DNA of 64,000 bases from Agromyces protaetiae. Its GTDB lineage: Bacteria; Actinomycetota; Actinomycetes; Actinomycetales; Microbacteriaceae. A program made the translations under genes and the position numbers. The notes below the pieces were generated by a model, which was not told the DNA's origin, made no database searches, and was given only the letters and a program-made list of their open reading frames with translations. The stretch is from positions 2,356,001 through 2,420,000 of the forward strand of contig NZ_CP133018.1 of the NCBI RefSeq assembly GCF_030866785.1. Reading direction: 5' to 3'. Shown here in pieces: positions 55,457 through 62,995 of the stretch (position 1 is the first letter of the stretch; every line of letters begins with the position of its first letter).

Positions 55457-56122
55457 ATGGTCGACCGGGTGGAGGGCGGATTCGTGCCGGCGATCGCCAC
55501 CGAGCCTCCGCGAGGCGGGGTCGCGGATGCCGTGTTCGCCGCCCTGTGCGCGGCGATCGCCGACGGCAGCCTGACCTCGGGCATGTACGTGCACGAGGGC
55601 GCGATCGCGAAGGCGCTCGGCATCTCGCGGACCCCCGTGCGCGAAGCCGTGCAGCGGCTCCGCAGCCTGGGGCTCATCGACGCGCAGCCCGGCCATCACA
55701 CGCGAGTCGCGTTCATCACACCCGAGCGCACCGCACAGGCGCTCAGCGTCTTCGTCTCGCTGTTCCGGAGCGTCTGCCTCGAGGTTGCGCCCCGCGCCGA
55801 GGCATCCGTCATCGTTCCCATGCGTGCGGCGCTGGACGCGTTCGGCGCGGCCCGCGACGCGGCCGACGACGACGGCATGGCCGTCGCGAACTTCGGCTTC
55901 TACGATGCGGGCATCCGCGCGAGCCGGAACGCGGTGCTGCAGTCGGCGATCGAGCACGTGGTGTATCTGATCCGACTCGGGGGGTTGCAGCTCCCGGCAC
56001 GGATCGACGTCGAGGCGGTGCACGGCGCGCTTCGCGGCGTGCTGGACGGCTTCGAAGGACGCGATGCGAGCGTCGCGGTCGGTGCGCTCGATCTGCTCGT
56101 CGAGCTCCAGATCCCGCGCTGA
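55457..56122 (+). CDS. GntR-family transcriptional regulator (FadR/FCD type)
   Basis: GntR-type regulator (about 221 aa). The N-terminal winged helix is GVADAVFAALCAAIADGSLT, SGMYVHEGAIAKALGISRTP and VREAVQRLRSLGLIDAQPG. The C-terminal all-helical FCD-like domain would bind an effector. ATG 55457 has GGGA about 6 nt upstream; ATG 55445 is also in frame. A -10-like TACGGT is at 55410-55415. It lies just upstream of the surface-protein gene on the same strand. No metabolic genes beside it reveal the ligand. Confidence 0.88.
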   Translation: MVDRVEGGFVPAIATEPPRGGVADAVFAALCAAIADGSLTSGMYVHEGAIAKALGISRTPVREAVQRLRSLGLIDAQPGHHTRVAFITPERTAQALSVFVSLFRSVCLEVAPRAEASVIVPMRAALDAFGAARDAADDDGMAVANFGFYDAGIRASRNAVLQSAIEHVVYLIRLGGLQLPARIDVEAVHGALRGVLDGFEGRDASVAVGALDLLVELQIPR

Positions 56123-56132
56123 CGCAGAGCCC

Positions 56133-56161
56133 TTGAATGTGAGAGGCACCTCCGCTACGCT
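56133..56161 (+). promoter_or_regulatory. Candidate promoter of the glycine-rich surface protein gene
   Basis: TTGAAT (56133-56138) and TACGCT (56156-56161) are spaced by exactly 17 nt, 10 nt after the gntR stop. They give a leader of about 47 nt. Downstream, within the leader, is an A/T-rich imperfect dyad CCATTA/TAACGG, unusual in this GC-rich DNA. Confidence 0.45.
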
Positions 56162-56214
56162 CACGATCAACCATTATAACGGTGTTCCGGCGAGCAATCT
56201 GAGGACGACGACTC

Positions 56215-58137
56215 ATGACCCTTTCCCCGACGGCGTCGCTCGGCTTCCGACGAGTCCGGCGGGTCCCCCGCTGGTCGGCGGTGACCGCCTTCGGCGCGGT
56301 GTTCCTCGCGGCCGCGCTCATCACGCCGGCCGGCGCGGCATCCGGCGCCGAAGCCGGCAGCGCCGCGTGCGACTTCGACGCCGGGCTGTGCGTCGTCGAT
56401 CCATCGAACATCGCCGCGAACCCCTCGGTCATCGTGCCGGCCGACACGCACGTCATGACGGCGGTGGTCGTCGGCGGCAACGGCGGCGCGAACAGCACCG
56501 GCGTGCTCGGCGGGCAGGGCGGACTCACGGTGGCGACGTTCCCCGTCACGCCCGGCGAACAGTTGCGCATCATGCTCGGCGAGGGCGCCGACGGCCCGAC
56601 GCCGGGAGCCGGCTATTCATCGGGCGGCCGCGGCGGCCCGATCTCGGACACGCCGACCGGCATGCCGACCGGTGGCGGCGGTGGCGGCTCGACGGCCGTG
56701 CTCGACGCCTCGGACCAGCCGATCGTCGTGTCGGGCGGCGGTGGCGGGGCCGGCGGCGACATGGAGGGCAGCGGCGATGCGGGCGGCCAGGGCGGCAGCG
56801 GCGGCTCGCCGGCGAAAGACGGCTGGAACGGCGCACCCAATGAACAGAACACCGACGGCGCGGCCGGTGGCGAGGGCGGCGCCCACTCCACGCCCGACGG
56901 CGAAGACACCCACGGCATGCCCGCCAGCCCGACCACCGGGGCCGGTGGCGGCGGCTGGAACGGGAACGGCGGCGGTGGCGGTGGACACGGCGACACGGGC
57001 GCACCCATCGACGACGGCATCCAGTACGGCGCCGCGGGCGGTGGCGGCGGCGGCCAGTCCTACGTCAGCCCGGCCGTCACGACGTGGACCTTCCTCTCCG
57101 CCGGGCCGATGAACACGGGCGGCGACGGTGTCGTCGCACTGTTCCCGCGTTCCACGGCCGCGATCTACCAGTGCGCGGACGGCACCCAGGATTACGACCT
57201 CGCAGAGGGGGCAACACGCGTCTTCGGCATCGTCGGCGGCGGTGCCGGTGAATCCACGCGTGACAACGCCCAGGGTGGCGGCGGCGCGGTCGTCACGGGC
57301 ACCTTCGACGTCGCCGGACCGCAACAGCTCCAGGTCGTCGTCGGCTGCAGCGGCGAACGAGGCGGGTACGGCTGGTCCTCGGGCGGCGCAGGCGGGCACG
57401 GTGGCACCGCGGAGGTCTCGGGCGGCACCGGCGGCGGGTCGACGCAGATCGACATCACGGGCCTCGGCGGACCGAAGCTCGGCGCGGGCGGCGGGGGCGG
57501 CGCAGGCGGCGGCATCTTCGAACCGGTCTGCAACTGCCCAGGCGGCGACGGCGGGAGCGGCATCCCCGTTCCGGTCGCCGGTGGCGTGGGACAGGCCGGT
57601 GACGGTGGAGTCGGCGGCGGCGCGCTCGGCGGCAATCCGGGTCCGGGCGGAAATGCGAACGGCGCATCGGGTGACGACGGCCAGAACCACACCGACGGAG
57701 CCCCAGGCGGTGGCGGCGGCGGCGGCATCTTCAACGGCGGCAGCTTCGGCCGCGCCGGCGGGTTCTCCTCGTCCGGTGGCGGGGGCGGCGCCGGATCGTC
57801 CTTCGTCTCGCCGGATGCTGCGCTCGTCTCGGGCGGCACCCTCGACCCGCGCGACGGCTACGTGCTCGACGGCATCGCGGTGATCGTGCCGATCTTCGCG
57901 GCCGAGGACGCACCCGCGCCGTCGCCATCGCCCGGGCCGAACGATCCATCCGTGCCGCCGGCCGGTGGCGGCTCCGCAGCCGACCCGTCCGGATCGGGCC
58001 TCCGCGCCCTTCCGGCGACCGGAGCTGCGTGGACCGCCGAGAGCCTGATCGTGCTCATCGCGGCCGCGATCGCCGCGGTCGGCTGGGGCTCTGCCCTCGT
58101 CATGCGGCGAGCGCGTGGCCGGCGTGCCCAGATCTGA
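56215..58137 (+). CDS. Glycine-rich, sortase-anchored (LPATG) surface protein
   Basis: Exported protein (640 aa). A signal peptide (WSAVTAFGAVFLAAALITPA then GAAS) is followed by two related glycine-rich modules (about residues 75-310 and 325-575). Each has a beta-rich start (MTAVVVGGNGGANSTG; RVFGIVGGGAGESTRD), a PGEQLRIMLGEG/PQQLQVVVGCSG element and very Gly-rich loops, and ends in YVSP or FVSP motifs. A Pro/Ser/Ala linker leads to the wall-sorting signal: LPATG (about 600-604), a hydrophobic helix (SLIVLIAAAIAAVGWGSALV) and the basic tail RRARGRR. Likely anchored to peptidoglycan by a sortase, which is not encoded here. Function unknown; display, adhesion or matrix roles are possible. Confidence 0.87.
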   Translation: MTLSPTASLGFRRVRRVPRWSAVTAFGAVFLAAALITPAGAASGAEAGSAACDFDAGLCVVDPSNIAANPSVIVPADTHVMTAVVVGGNGGANSTGVLGGQGGLTVATFPVTPGEQLRIMLGEGADGPTPGAGYSSGGRGGPISDTPTGMPTGGGGGGSTAVLDASDQPIVVSGGGGGAGGDMEGSGDAGGQGGSGGSPAKDGWNGAPNEQNTDGAAGGEGGAHSTPDGEDTHGMPASPTTGAGGGGWNGNGGGGGGHGDTGAPIDDGIQYGAAGGGGGGQSYVSPAVTTWTFLSAGPMNTGGDGVVALFPRSTAAIYQCADGTQDYDLAEGATRVFGIVGGGAGESTRDNAQGGGGAVVTGTFDVAGPQQLQVVVGCSGERGGYGWSSGGAGGHGGTAEVSGGTGGGSTQIDITGLGGPKLGAGGGGGAGGGIFEPVCNCPGGDGGSGIPVPVAGGVGQAGDGGVGGGALGGNPGPGGNANGASGDDGQNHTDGAPGGGGGGGIFNGGSFGRAGGFSSSGGGGGAGSSFVSPDAALVSGGTLDPRDGYVLDGIAVIVPIFAAEDAPAPSPSPGPNDPSVPPAGGGSAADPSGSGLRALPATGAAWTAESLIVLIAAAIAAVGWGSALVMRRARGRRAQI

Positions 58138-58166
58138 CCTGATCGGCGACTGAGTCGGGACGCGAG

Positions 58167-58201
58167 AGCGGGGCGGTTGCCATTGATGCATCCGCCCCGC
58201 T
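58167..58201. terminator. Hairpin between the convergent surface-protein and ricin-lectin genes
   Basis: A perfect 10-bp GC-rich stem (AGCGGGGCGG at 58167-58176 with 58192-58201) and a 15-nt loop, 29 nt after one stop and 20 nt from the other. No U-run. It probably ends both transcripts. Confidence 0.6.
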
Positions 58202-58221
58202 TCCGGATCGCTCGGCGCGTC

Positions 58222-60450
58222 CTACTGGATCCCCTCCTTCACCAGCCGCCAGTCCTGGCACGCTGCGGCCGTCGGCCCCCATTGCTGGGCGACCGCGCCG
58301 TCGGTCGGCGAACACCCGTCGATCTCGAGCAGCTTGCCGCTGTTCGCATTGACGAGCTGCCAGAACCCGCCGCTCACGAGGTCGAGGTCCCAGCGTTGCG
58401 TCGCGTTCCCGGTCGGGCCCCACTGCACCGCATCCACGCCGTCGGCCGTCGCCGCCCCCGGGATCTCGAGCAGCTTGTGGCTGTTCTTGTTGACCACGTG
58501 GTGCGTTCCCGAGCTCGCGCTCTGCAGTTGCCAGACCTGCGTCGGATTGTTCGTCGGACCCCACTGGCCGACCGCAGCGCCGTCCGTGGTGAGCGCGGCG
58601 AGCACCTCGAGCAGCTTCCCGCTATTGCGGTTGACGATGTGGAACTCGGGATCGGGTGTGACGCCGGAGCGGAACACCTGGATCTGATCGATCTCGGCGT
58701 AGGTGCCCTGATAGCCGAACTGGATCGTGTTGGCTCCGGCGGCGAGGGTGGTCGTGAACTGCGCCCACAGATACCGACCCCAGTGCGCGGTCGGCGGATA
58801 GCTCACCGAGAACGCCGAGCCGCCGTTGACGCGGACCGCGTGACTGCTCGTGCCCGGCATACCGTTCGCGTAGCGGACGTTCACCGTGTAGGTCCCCGAC
58901 GCCGGCGCATCCACCGTGAACGCGACCGTGCTGTCTGAGAAGTTGATGTCGCCCACCTTCGATCCGTTGGAGGCGTCCGCGTGTGTGACGAGCGACACGT
59001 TCGAGAGGGTGGCGTTCTCCGCCTCGTACGCGATGGCGTTCAGCGGGACCGTGCCGACTCTGATGTCGTTGTACATGTAGGTCTCGCTGGGGTCGCTCGG
59101 GTTCGGGCGGTAGTTGTCGACGTTCGTGGCCTGGTAGAGGGTGCGCCCGTCGGGGCTGTAGTCGATGCCCTGCGCGAACCCGGTGATCGAGCTCGGACCG
59201 TCGAACGTCACCGCGAACGGCAGTCGTTCCCACGGCCCGGCGCCGAGGTTGTAGTTCACGAAGAAGTTCTGGCCCTGATAGACGTTGCCCGCCGGGTCCA
59301 GTCCCCACTTCGACGCGACCACGATCATGCCCTTCGGGCCGCCGGTGGGCACCCACTTCACGAACGGCGAGGATCCGATGCCGCTGCCGTCGGCGAGCTC
59401 GACCGGGGTGCCGAGACCCGTGGTGGTGCCCCAGTCGAGACCGTCCGGAGACGTCTTGAAGAACACCGGCGAGGCGTTGGGGTGGGCGTAGCCCACGGCG
59501 TTCACGACCTCGTACGTGGCGATGTAGCTGCCGTCGGGCAGCCGGTCGACCGTGATCATCCCGGGCCGGTGCGTGTTGTCGGTCGGTGCAGAGACGTTCG
59601 ACAGCGCTCCCCACGTCAGGCCGCCGTCGGTCGAGCGCCGGTAGGAGATCGCCTGCAGGACGCCGTCCGCCTTCTGCCGCTCGTCCGAGAAGTAGGCGAC
59701 GAGACCGCCGTACGCGTCGATCGCGAGCGTGGGCTCCCAGACGGTGGTGGTGGTCGAGGTCGGGCTCGGGTCGTAGACGGCGGGGCCGCCGGTGTCGATG
59801 GTGCTGAGGTAGGACCAGGATGCGCCGTGGTCGCTGCTCGAGTAGACGACGAGCTTGCTGACCGAGGCGGGGTCGTCGCGGTCTGCCGGCCGGATCTGCC
59901 CGGTGAGCAGAATCGTCCCGGCGGGGAGGTCACCCACCGCCTGCGGGAGCTCGTAGAGGAACGGCTGCGCGGTGCGGTCGAGCTGTGTGGTGTCCTCCTG
60001 ACCCGGGATGCCCGGGAAATCGGCGCCGGGATCGACCGCGGAGATCTTCTGCCAGGTCGCGCCGTCGTCGGTGCTCTCGAAGATCGGCCACTCCTGGTGA
60101 CAGGCAAGGAGCGGGTTCGCGAGGCACGCCTGGGTGTCGACGACGGGGTCGGGGCTGGGGCTGACGTCCTGGATGAGGCGGGCATCGTCGAAGGTGGCGA
60201 TGAGCGTGCCGTTGGCTGCGCCGCTGTGTTTCAGCGCAAGCACCTTGGCGTAGGCGGTGCCGGTCGCGTCGCCGCCCTCGTCGTTGAACGACGATCCGTT
60301 CGGCGGCGCATAGACCAGGGATCCATTGCCGGTCGTCACGGCGTGGGCCGGGCTCGCGACGAGCACCGGACCGATGAGGACTGCTGCGGCGATCACCGCC
60401 GCTCCGACGGCGGTTCGGGGTCGTGATGGTTGCGTACGAGAGTGCTTCAT
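58222..60450 (-). CDS. Secreted Asp-box (BNR) glycosidase-like protein with CBM and ricin-type lectin domain
   Basis: Exported multidomain protein (742 aa). The signal peptide (TAVGAAVIAAAVLIGPVLVA, then SPAHA) is followed by a beta-propeller with Asp-box repeats (STDDGATW, SSDHGASW, STDGGLTW; about residues 30-440). Then a CBM6/35-like domain (YEAENATLSNVSLVTHADAS, TYTVNVRYANG; about 450-590) and a ricin-B lectin domain with three repeats (KLLEVLAALTTDGAAV, QVWQL; LLEIPGAATADGVDAVQW; KLLEIDGCSPTDGAVAQQW). Such propellers occur in sialidases and in GH93 exo-arabinanases; the actual substrate is uncertain. AGGAG lies 6 nt before the ATG. It is divergent from the LacI gene. Confidence 0.85.
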   Translation of the reverse strand: MKHSRTQPSRPRTAVGAAVIAAAVLIGPVLVASPAHAVTTGNGSLVYAPPNGSSFNDEGGDATGTAYAKVLALKHSGAANGTLIATFDDARLIQDVSPSPDPVVDTQACLANPLLACHQEWPIFESTDDGATWQKISAVDPGADFPGIPGQEDTTQLDRTAQPFLYELPQAVGDLPAGTILLTGQIRPADRDDPASVSKLVVYSSSDHGASWSYLSTIDTGGPAVYDPSPTSTTTTVWEPTLAIDAYGGLVAYFSDERQKADGVLQAISYRRSTDGGLTWGALSNVSAPTDNTHRPGMITVDRLPDGSYIATYEVVNAVGYAHPNASPVFFKTSPDGLDWGTTTGLGTPVELADGSGIGSSPFVKWVPTGGPKGMIVVASKWGLDPAGNVYQGQNFFVNYNLGAGPWERLPFAVTFDGPSSITGFAQGIDYSPDGRTLYQATNVDNYRPNPSDPSETYMYNDIRVGTVPLNAIAYEAENATLSNVSLVTHADASNGSKVGDINFSDSTVAFTVDAPASGTYTVNVRYANGMPGTSSHAVRVNGGSAFSVSYPPTAHWGRYLWAQFTTTLAAGANTIQFGYQGTYAEIDQIQVFRSGVTPDPEFHIVNRNSGKLLEVLAALTTDGAAVGQWGPTNNPTQVWQLQSASSGTHHVVNKNSHKLLEIPGAATADGVDAVQWGPTGNATQRWDLDLVSGGFWQLVNANSGKLLEIDGCSPTDGAVAQQWGPTAAACQDWRLVKEGIQ

Positions 60451-60511
60451 TGCGTCTCCTCGGTAGACGTACCTGCGGAGTCCGGCGCACATGCAGAGCC
60501 GGTTCTCCGGT

Positions 60512-60619
60512 TTACATCGTTGCAATCGAAGGCTTGCACAACGTTGTACTCTCGTCAAGAGCGCCGTGTCACCTCCGCGCGCCGCCCGCGCGCCGACGCG
60601 CGCGCACGATACAACGATG
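60512..60619. promoter_or_regulatory. Three LacI-type operator-like motifs between the lectin hydrolase and LacI genes
   Basis: The 208-bp divergent spacer contains GCACAACGTTGTAC (60536-60549, perfect 10-bp core ACAACGTTGT with central CG), TTACATCGTTGCAA (60512-60525) and TACAACGATG (60610-60619, inverse of CATCGTTGTA). All share CG-centred half-sites typical of LacI-family operators. Control of both genes by the adjacent regulator is inferred. Confidence 0.55.
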
Positions 60620-60658
60620 GGAACGACCCATCGCCGACCACAGATGGAAGGGACGAGC

Positions 60659-61663
60659 ATGGCGGCAACGCTGCACGACGTCGCCAAACTGGCGGGCGTC
60701 TCCATCAAGACCGTCTCGAACGTCGTCAACGACTACGTGCATGTGCGACCCGAGACGAGGGAACGGGTGCAGCGCGCCATCGACGAGCTCGCATACCGGC
60801 CGAACCTGTCGGCGCGCAGCCTGCGGTCGGGCAAGAGCGGCGTGATCAGCCTCGTGCTCCCGGAGCTCGGCCTCAGCTACTTCGCGCAGCTCGCGGACGC
60901 GGTGATCGCCCGAGCCGACGCGCATGGCCTGATCGTGCAGGTCGAGCAGACCAACGGCGACCGTGAGCGTGAGATCGCGATGCTCTCGAGCCCGCGGCGG
61001 CAACTGGCCGACGGGTTGATCTTCAGCCCGCTCGGCATGGGACAGGAGGATGCCGAGCTGCTGCAGGTCGACTACCCGATGGTGCTGCTCGGCGAGCGCA
61101 TCTTCGGCGGGCCGGTCGATCACGTGACGATGCGCAACACCGAGGCGGCGAAGGCCGCCACCGAGCTGCTGCTCGCAGGAGGACGCCGTCGCGTCGCCGT
61201 CATCGGCGCGCACGAGAACGAGGTGATCGGCTCAGCGGGCCTCCGGCTCGAGGGGTACCGGCAGGCCCTCGACGCCGCCGGCATCGCGTACGACCCGCGT
61301 CTCGTGACGTACACGACGCTCTGGCACCGCGCCAACGGCGCCGAGTCGATGGCCGAGCTCATCGCGTCCGGCGCCGAGTTCGACGCGGTCTTCGCCATGA
61401 ACGACGCACTCGCACTCGGCGCCATGCGCGTGCTGCAGCACGCGGGATACCGGATCCCCGAAGACGTCCCGCTCGTGGGCTTCGACAACATCGAGGAGGC
61501 CGACTACGCCGTGCCGAGCCTCACGACGATCGATCCCGGGCGCGCACCCATCGCGGCCCGCGCGGTCGATCTCCTCGTCGAACGCATGGGCGATCCGGGG
61601 CGTCCCGAATCGGCCGAGGAGATCCTGGTCGACTTCGAGATCATCCGGCGCGAGTCGCACTGA
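60659..61663 (+). CDS. LacI-family transcriptional regulator
   Basis: LacI/GalR-type regulator (334 aa). It starts AATLHDVAKLAGVSIKTVSN followed by VVNDYVHVRPETRERVQRAI and the hinge ELAYRPNLSARSLRSGKSG. The periplasmic-binding-like effector domain follows (VISLVLPELGLSYFAQLADA, AVFAMNDALALGAMRVLQHA, VPLVGFDNIEEADYAVPSLT). AAGGGA lies 6 nt before the ATG. It lies between a secreted glycosidase-like gene and a GH1 gene, so its inducer is probably a sugar from the glycan they attack. The 3' end overlaps the end of the GH1 gene by 23 nt. Confidence 0.93.
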   Translation: MAATLHDVAKLAGVSIKTVSNVVNDYVHVRPETRERVQRAIDELAYRPNLSARSLRSGKSGVISLVLPELGLSYFAQLADAVIARADAHGLIVQVEQTNGDREREIAMLSSPRRQLADGLIFSPLGMGQEDAELLQVDYPMVLLGERIFGGPVDHVTMRNTEAAKAATELLLAGGRRRVAVIGAHENEVIGSAGLRLEGYRQALDAAGIAYDPRLVTYTTLWHRANGAESMAELIASGAEFDAVFAMNDALALGAMRVLQHAGYRIPEDVPLVGFDNIEEADYAVPSLTTIDPGRAPIAARAVDLLVERMGDPGRPESAEEILVDFEIIRRESH

Positions 61664-62903
61664 GCGACGCACGCGCCAGCGCGCGGAACCGGTCGGCGAC
61701 GGGTGTGTGCACGCGCCGCAGCGCACCGGTGTCATCGGGCTCGAGCGCCCAGAGCCCCATGCGGAGCCGGTAGTCCATCGGCGCCCCGTTCCCGTAGCGA
61801 TACGTCCACTCGACCATGTCCGTCAGCGACCACCAGGTATAGCCGACCAGGTCGACCCCGCGCGCGCGGAGCTCGTGCACGGCCTCGACCGAGGCATCCA
61901 GCCACGCCATGCGCTCCTCGACCGTCCCGGTGAAACCCGTCTCGGTGAGGAAGACGGGTTTGCCGTACCGAGCCGCGAACGAGGCGAGCACATCCGTGAG
62001 GCCGTCGGTCCACGCGTTCACGCGTGGTCGCAGCTCACCGGGCCCGCCGTGCAGGAACACTCCCGCCTCGAACACCTCGGTGGAGTGCTGCGGGTAGTAG
62101 TTCACGCCGACGACGTCGGGCTCGGCGACGTGCTCGCGAGCCCACGTGAGATCGTCGTCGGAGAACCCGTTGGCGACGAGGTACGGCACGAGCGGATGCT
62201 CCGCCCCCACGCGTCCCGTCACGAGATCCTGGACGACGTAGGCGCGGTGGCGGAGGTGCTCGGTGAGCTCGGGGTGGGCCGAGAGGTCACCGTCGAACCG
62301 GAACGACGCCTCGACGTGCACGAAGTCCGCAGCGGGATCCAGCTCGGCGATGGCCGACTGCGTCCGCACGATGCCCCGGGCGATCGATCGCAGCACGGTG
62401 ACGAAGCCCCGGTCCCCGGTGAGGTAGGGCGGCCAGTGGCCGAACTCGCCGCAGTACATCGTGTTCAGCAGCGGCTCGTTCGCCGGAGTGTAGTGCCGGA
62501 TGCGGCCCCGGTAGCGCTCGGCGACCGCCGCGCCGTACTCGGCCACCCGGCGGTCGTAGTCGGGGTTCGCGAACTCCCCCTCCAGCCAGAGCGGCGTCCC
62601 GTAGTGGATCAGGTCGGCGATGAGGTCGATCTGCTCCTCCTCGAGCCGGTCGACCACGCGGTCCAGCCAATCCCAGTCCCACACGCCAGGTTCGGGGTTC
62701 ACGCGGTACCAAGGGATACCCCAGCGCAACATGGTGGCGCCCGAGCGTGCCGTGAGCGCGAGGTCCTCCTCCCAGAACCGGTAGTGCTGCATGAGGTCGT
62801 ACTCGTCGAGCGCGCGCTGCCCGGGGCGGGTCTGCGGGACGAACGTGTCCTCGATGCCGACGGCGAAGTGCAGCCGGCCGTCCTGGAACCATGGCTGGGT
62901 CAT
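61641..62903 (-). CDS. Glycoside hydrolase family 1 (beta-glucosidase-like)
   Basis: Cytoplasmic retaining glycosidase of family GH1 (420 aa). The acid/base Glu143 is in YTPANEPLL (NEP motif) and the nucleophile Glu321 in VFLTETGFTG, where most GH1 enzymes have TENG. Other family features are the WGIPWYRVNPEPG segment, DVVGVNYYPQ and YTWWSLTDMVEW. No signal peptide, so it acts on imported oligosaccharides. It differs from typical beta-glucosidases in the N-terminal segment and may prefer another sugar. GGAGAG lies 7 nt before the ATG. It is downstream of the sugar-binding protein gene on the same strand. Confidence 0.88.
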   Translation of the reverse strand: MTQPWFQDGRLHFAVGIEDTFVPQTRPGQRALDEYDLMQHYRFWEEDLALTARSGATMLRWGIPWYRVNPEPGVWDWDWLDRVVDRLEEEQIDLIADLIHYGTPLWLEGEFANPDYDRRVAEYGAAVAERYRGRIRHYTPANEPLLNTMYCGEFGHWPPYLTGDRGFVTVLRSIARGIVRTQSAIAELDPAADFVHVEASFRFDGDLSAHPELTEHLRHRAYVVQDLVTGRVGAEHPLVPYLVANGFSDDDLTWAREHVAEPDVVGVNYYPQHSTEVFEAGVFLHGGPGELRPRVNAWTDGLTDVLASFAARYGKPVFLTETGFTGTVEERMAWLDASVEAVHELRARGVDLVGYTWWSLTDMVEWTYRYGNGAPMDYRLRMGLWALEPDDTGALRRVHTPVADRFRALARASLSATRAG

Positions 62904-62939
62904 GCGGGGTCTCTCCTGGGATCGGTGCGGTCGATCGGC

Positions 62940-62986
62940 GAGCTGACGGCCCGCGGGAGCACGCGTCTCTCGCGGGCCGTCAGCTC
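62940..62986 (-). terminator. Strong stem-loop between the sugar-binding protein and GH1 genes
   Basis: A perfect 16-bp GC-rich stem (62940-62955 with 62971-62986, arm GAGCTGACGGCCCGCG), 9 nt after the binding-protein stop and 36 nt before the GH1 start. It may terminate or attenuate transcription, or protect the upstream mRNA 3' end so that the binding protein is made in excess. No U-run. Confidence 0.6.
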
Positions 62987-62995
62987 GTGGCGGGG

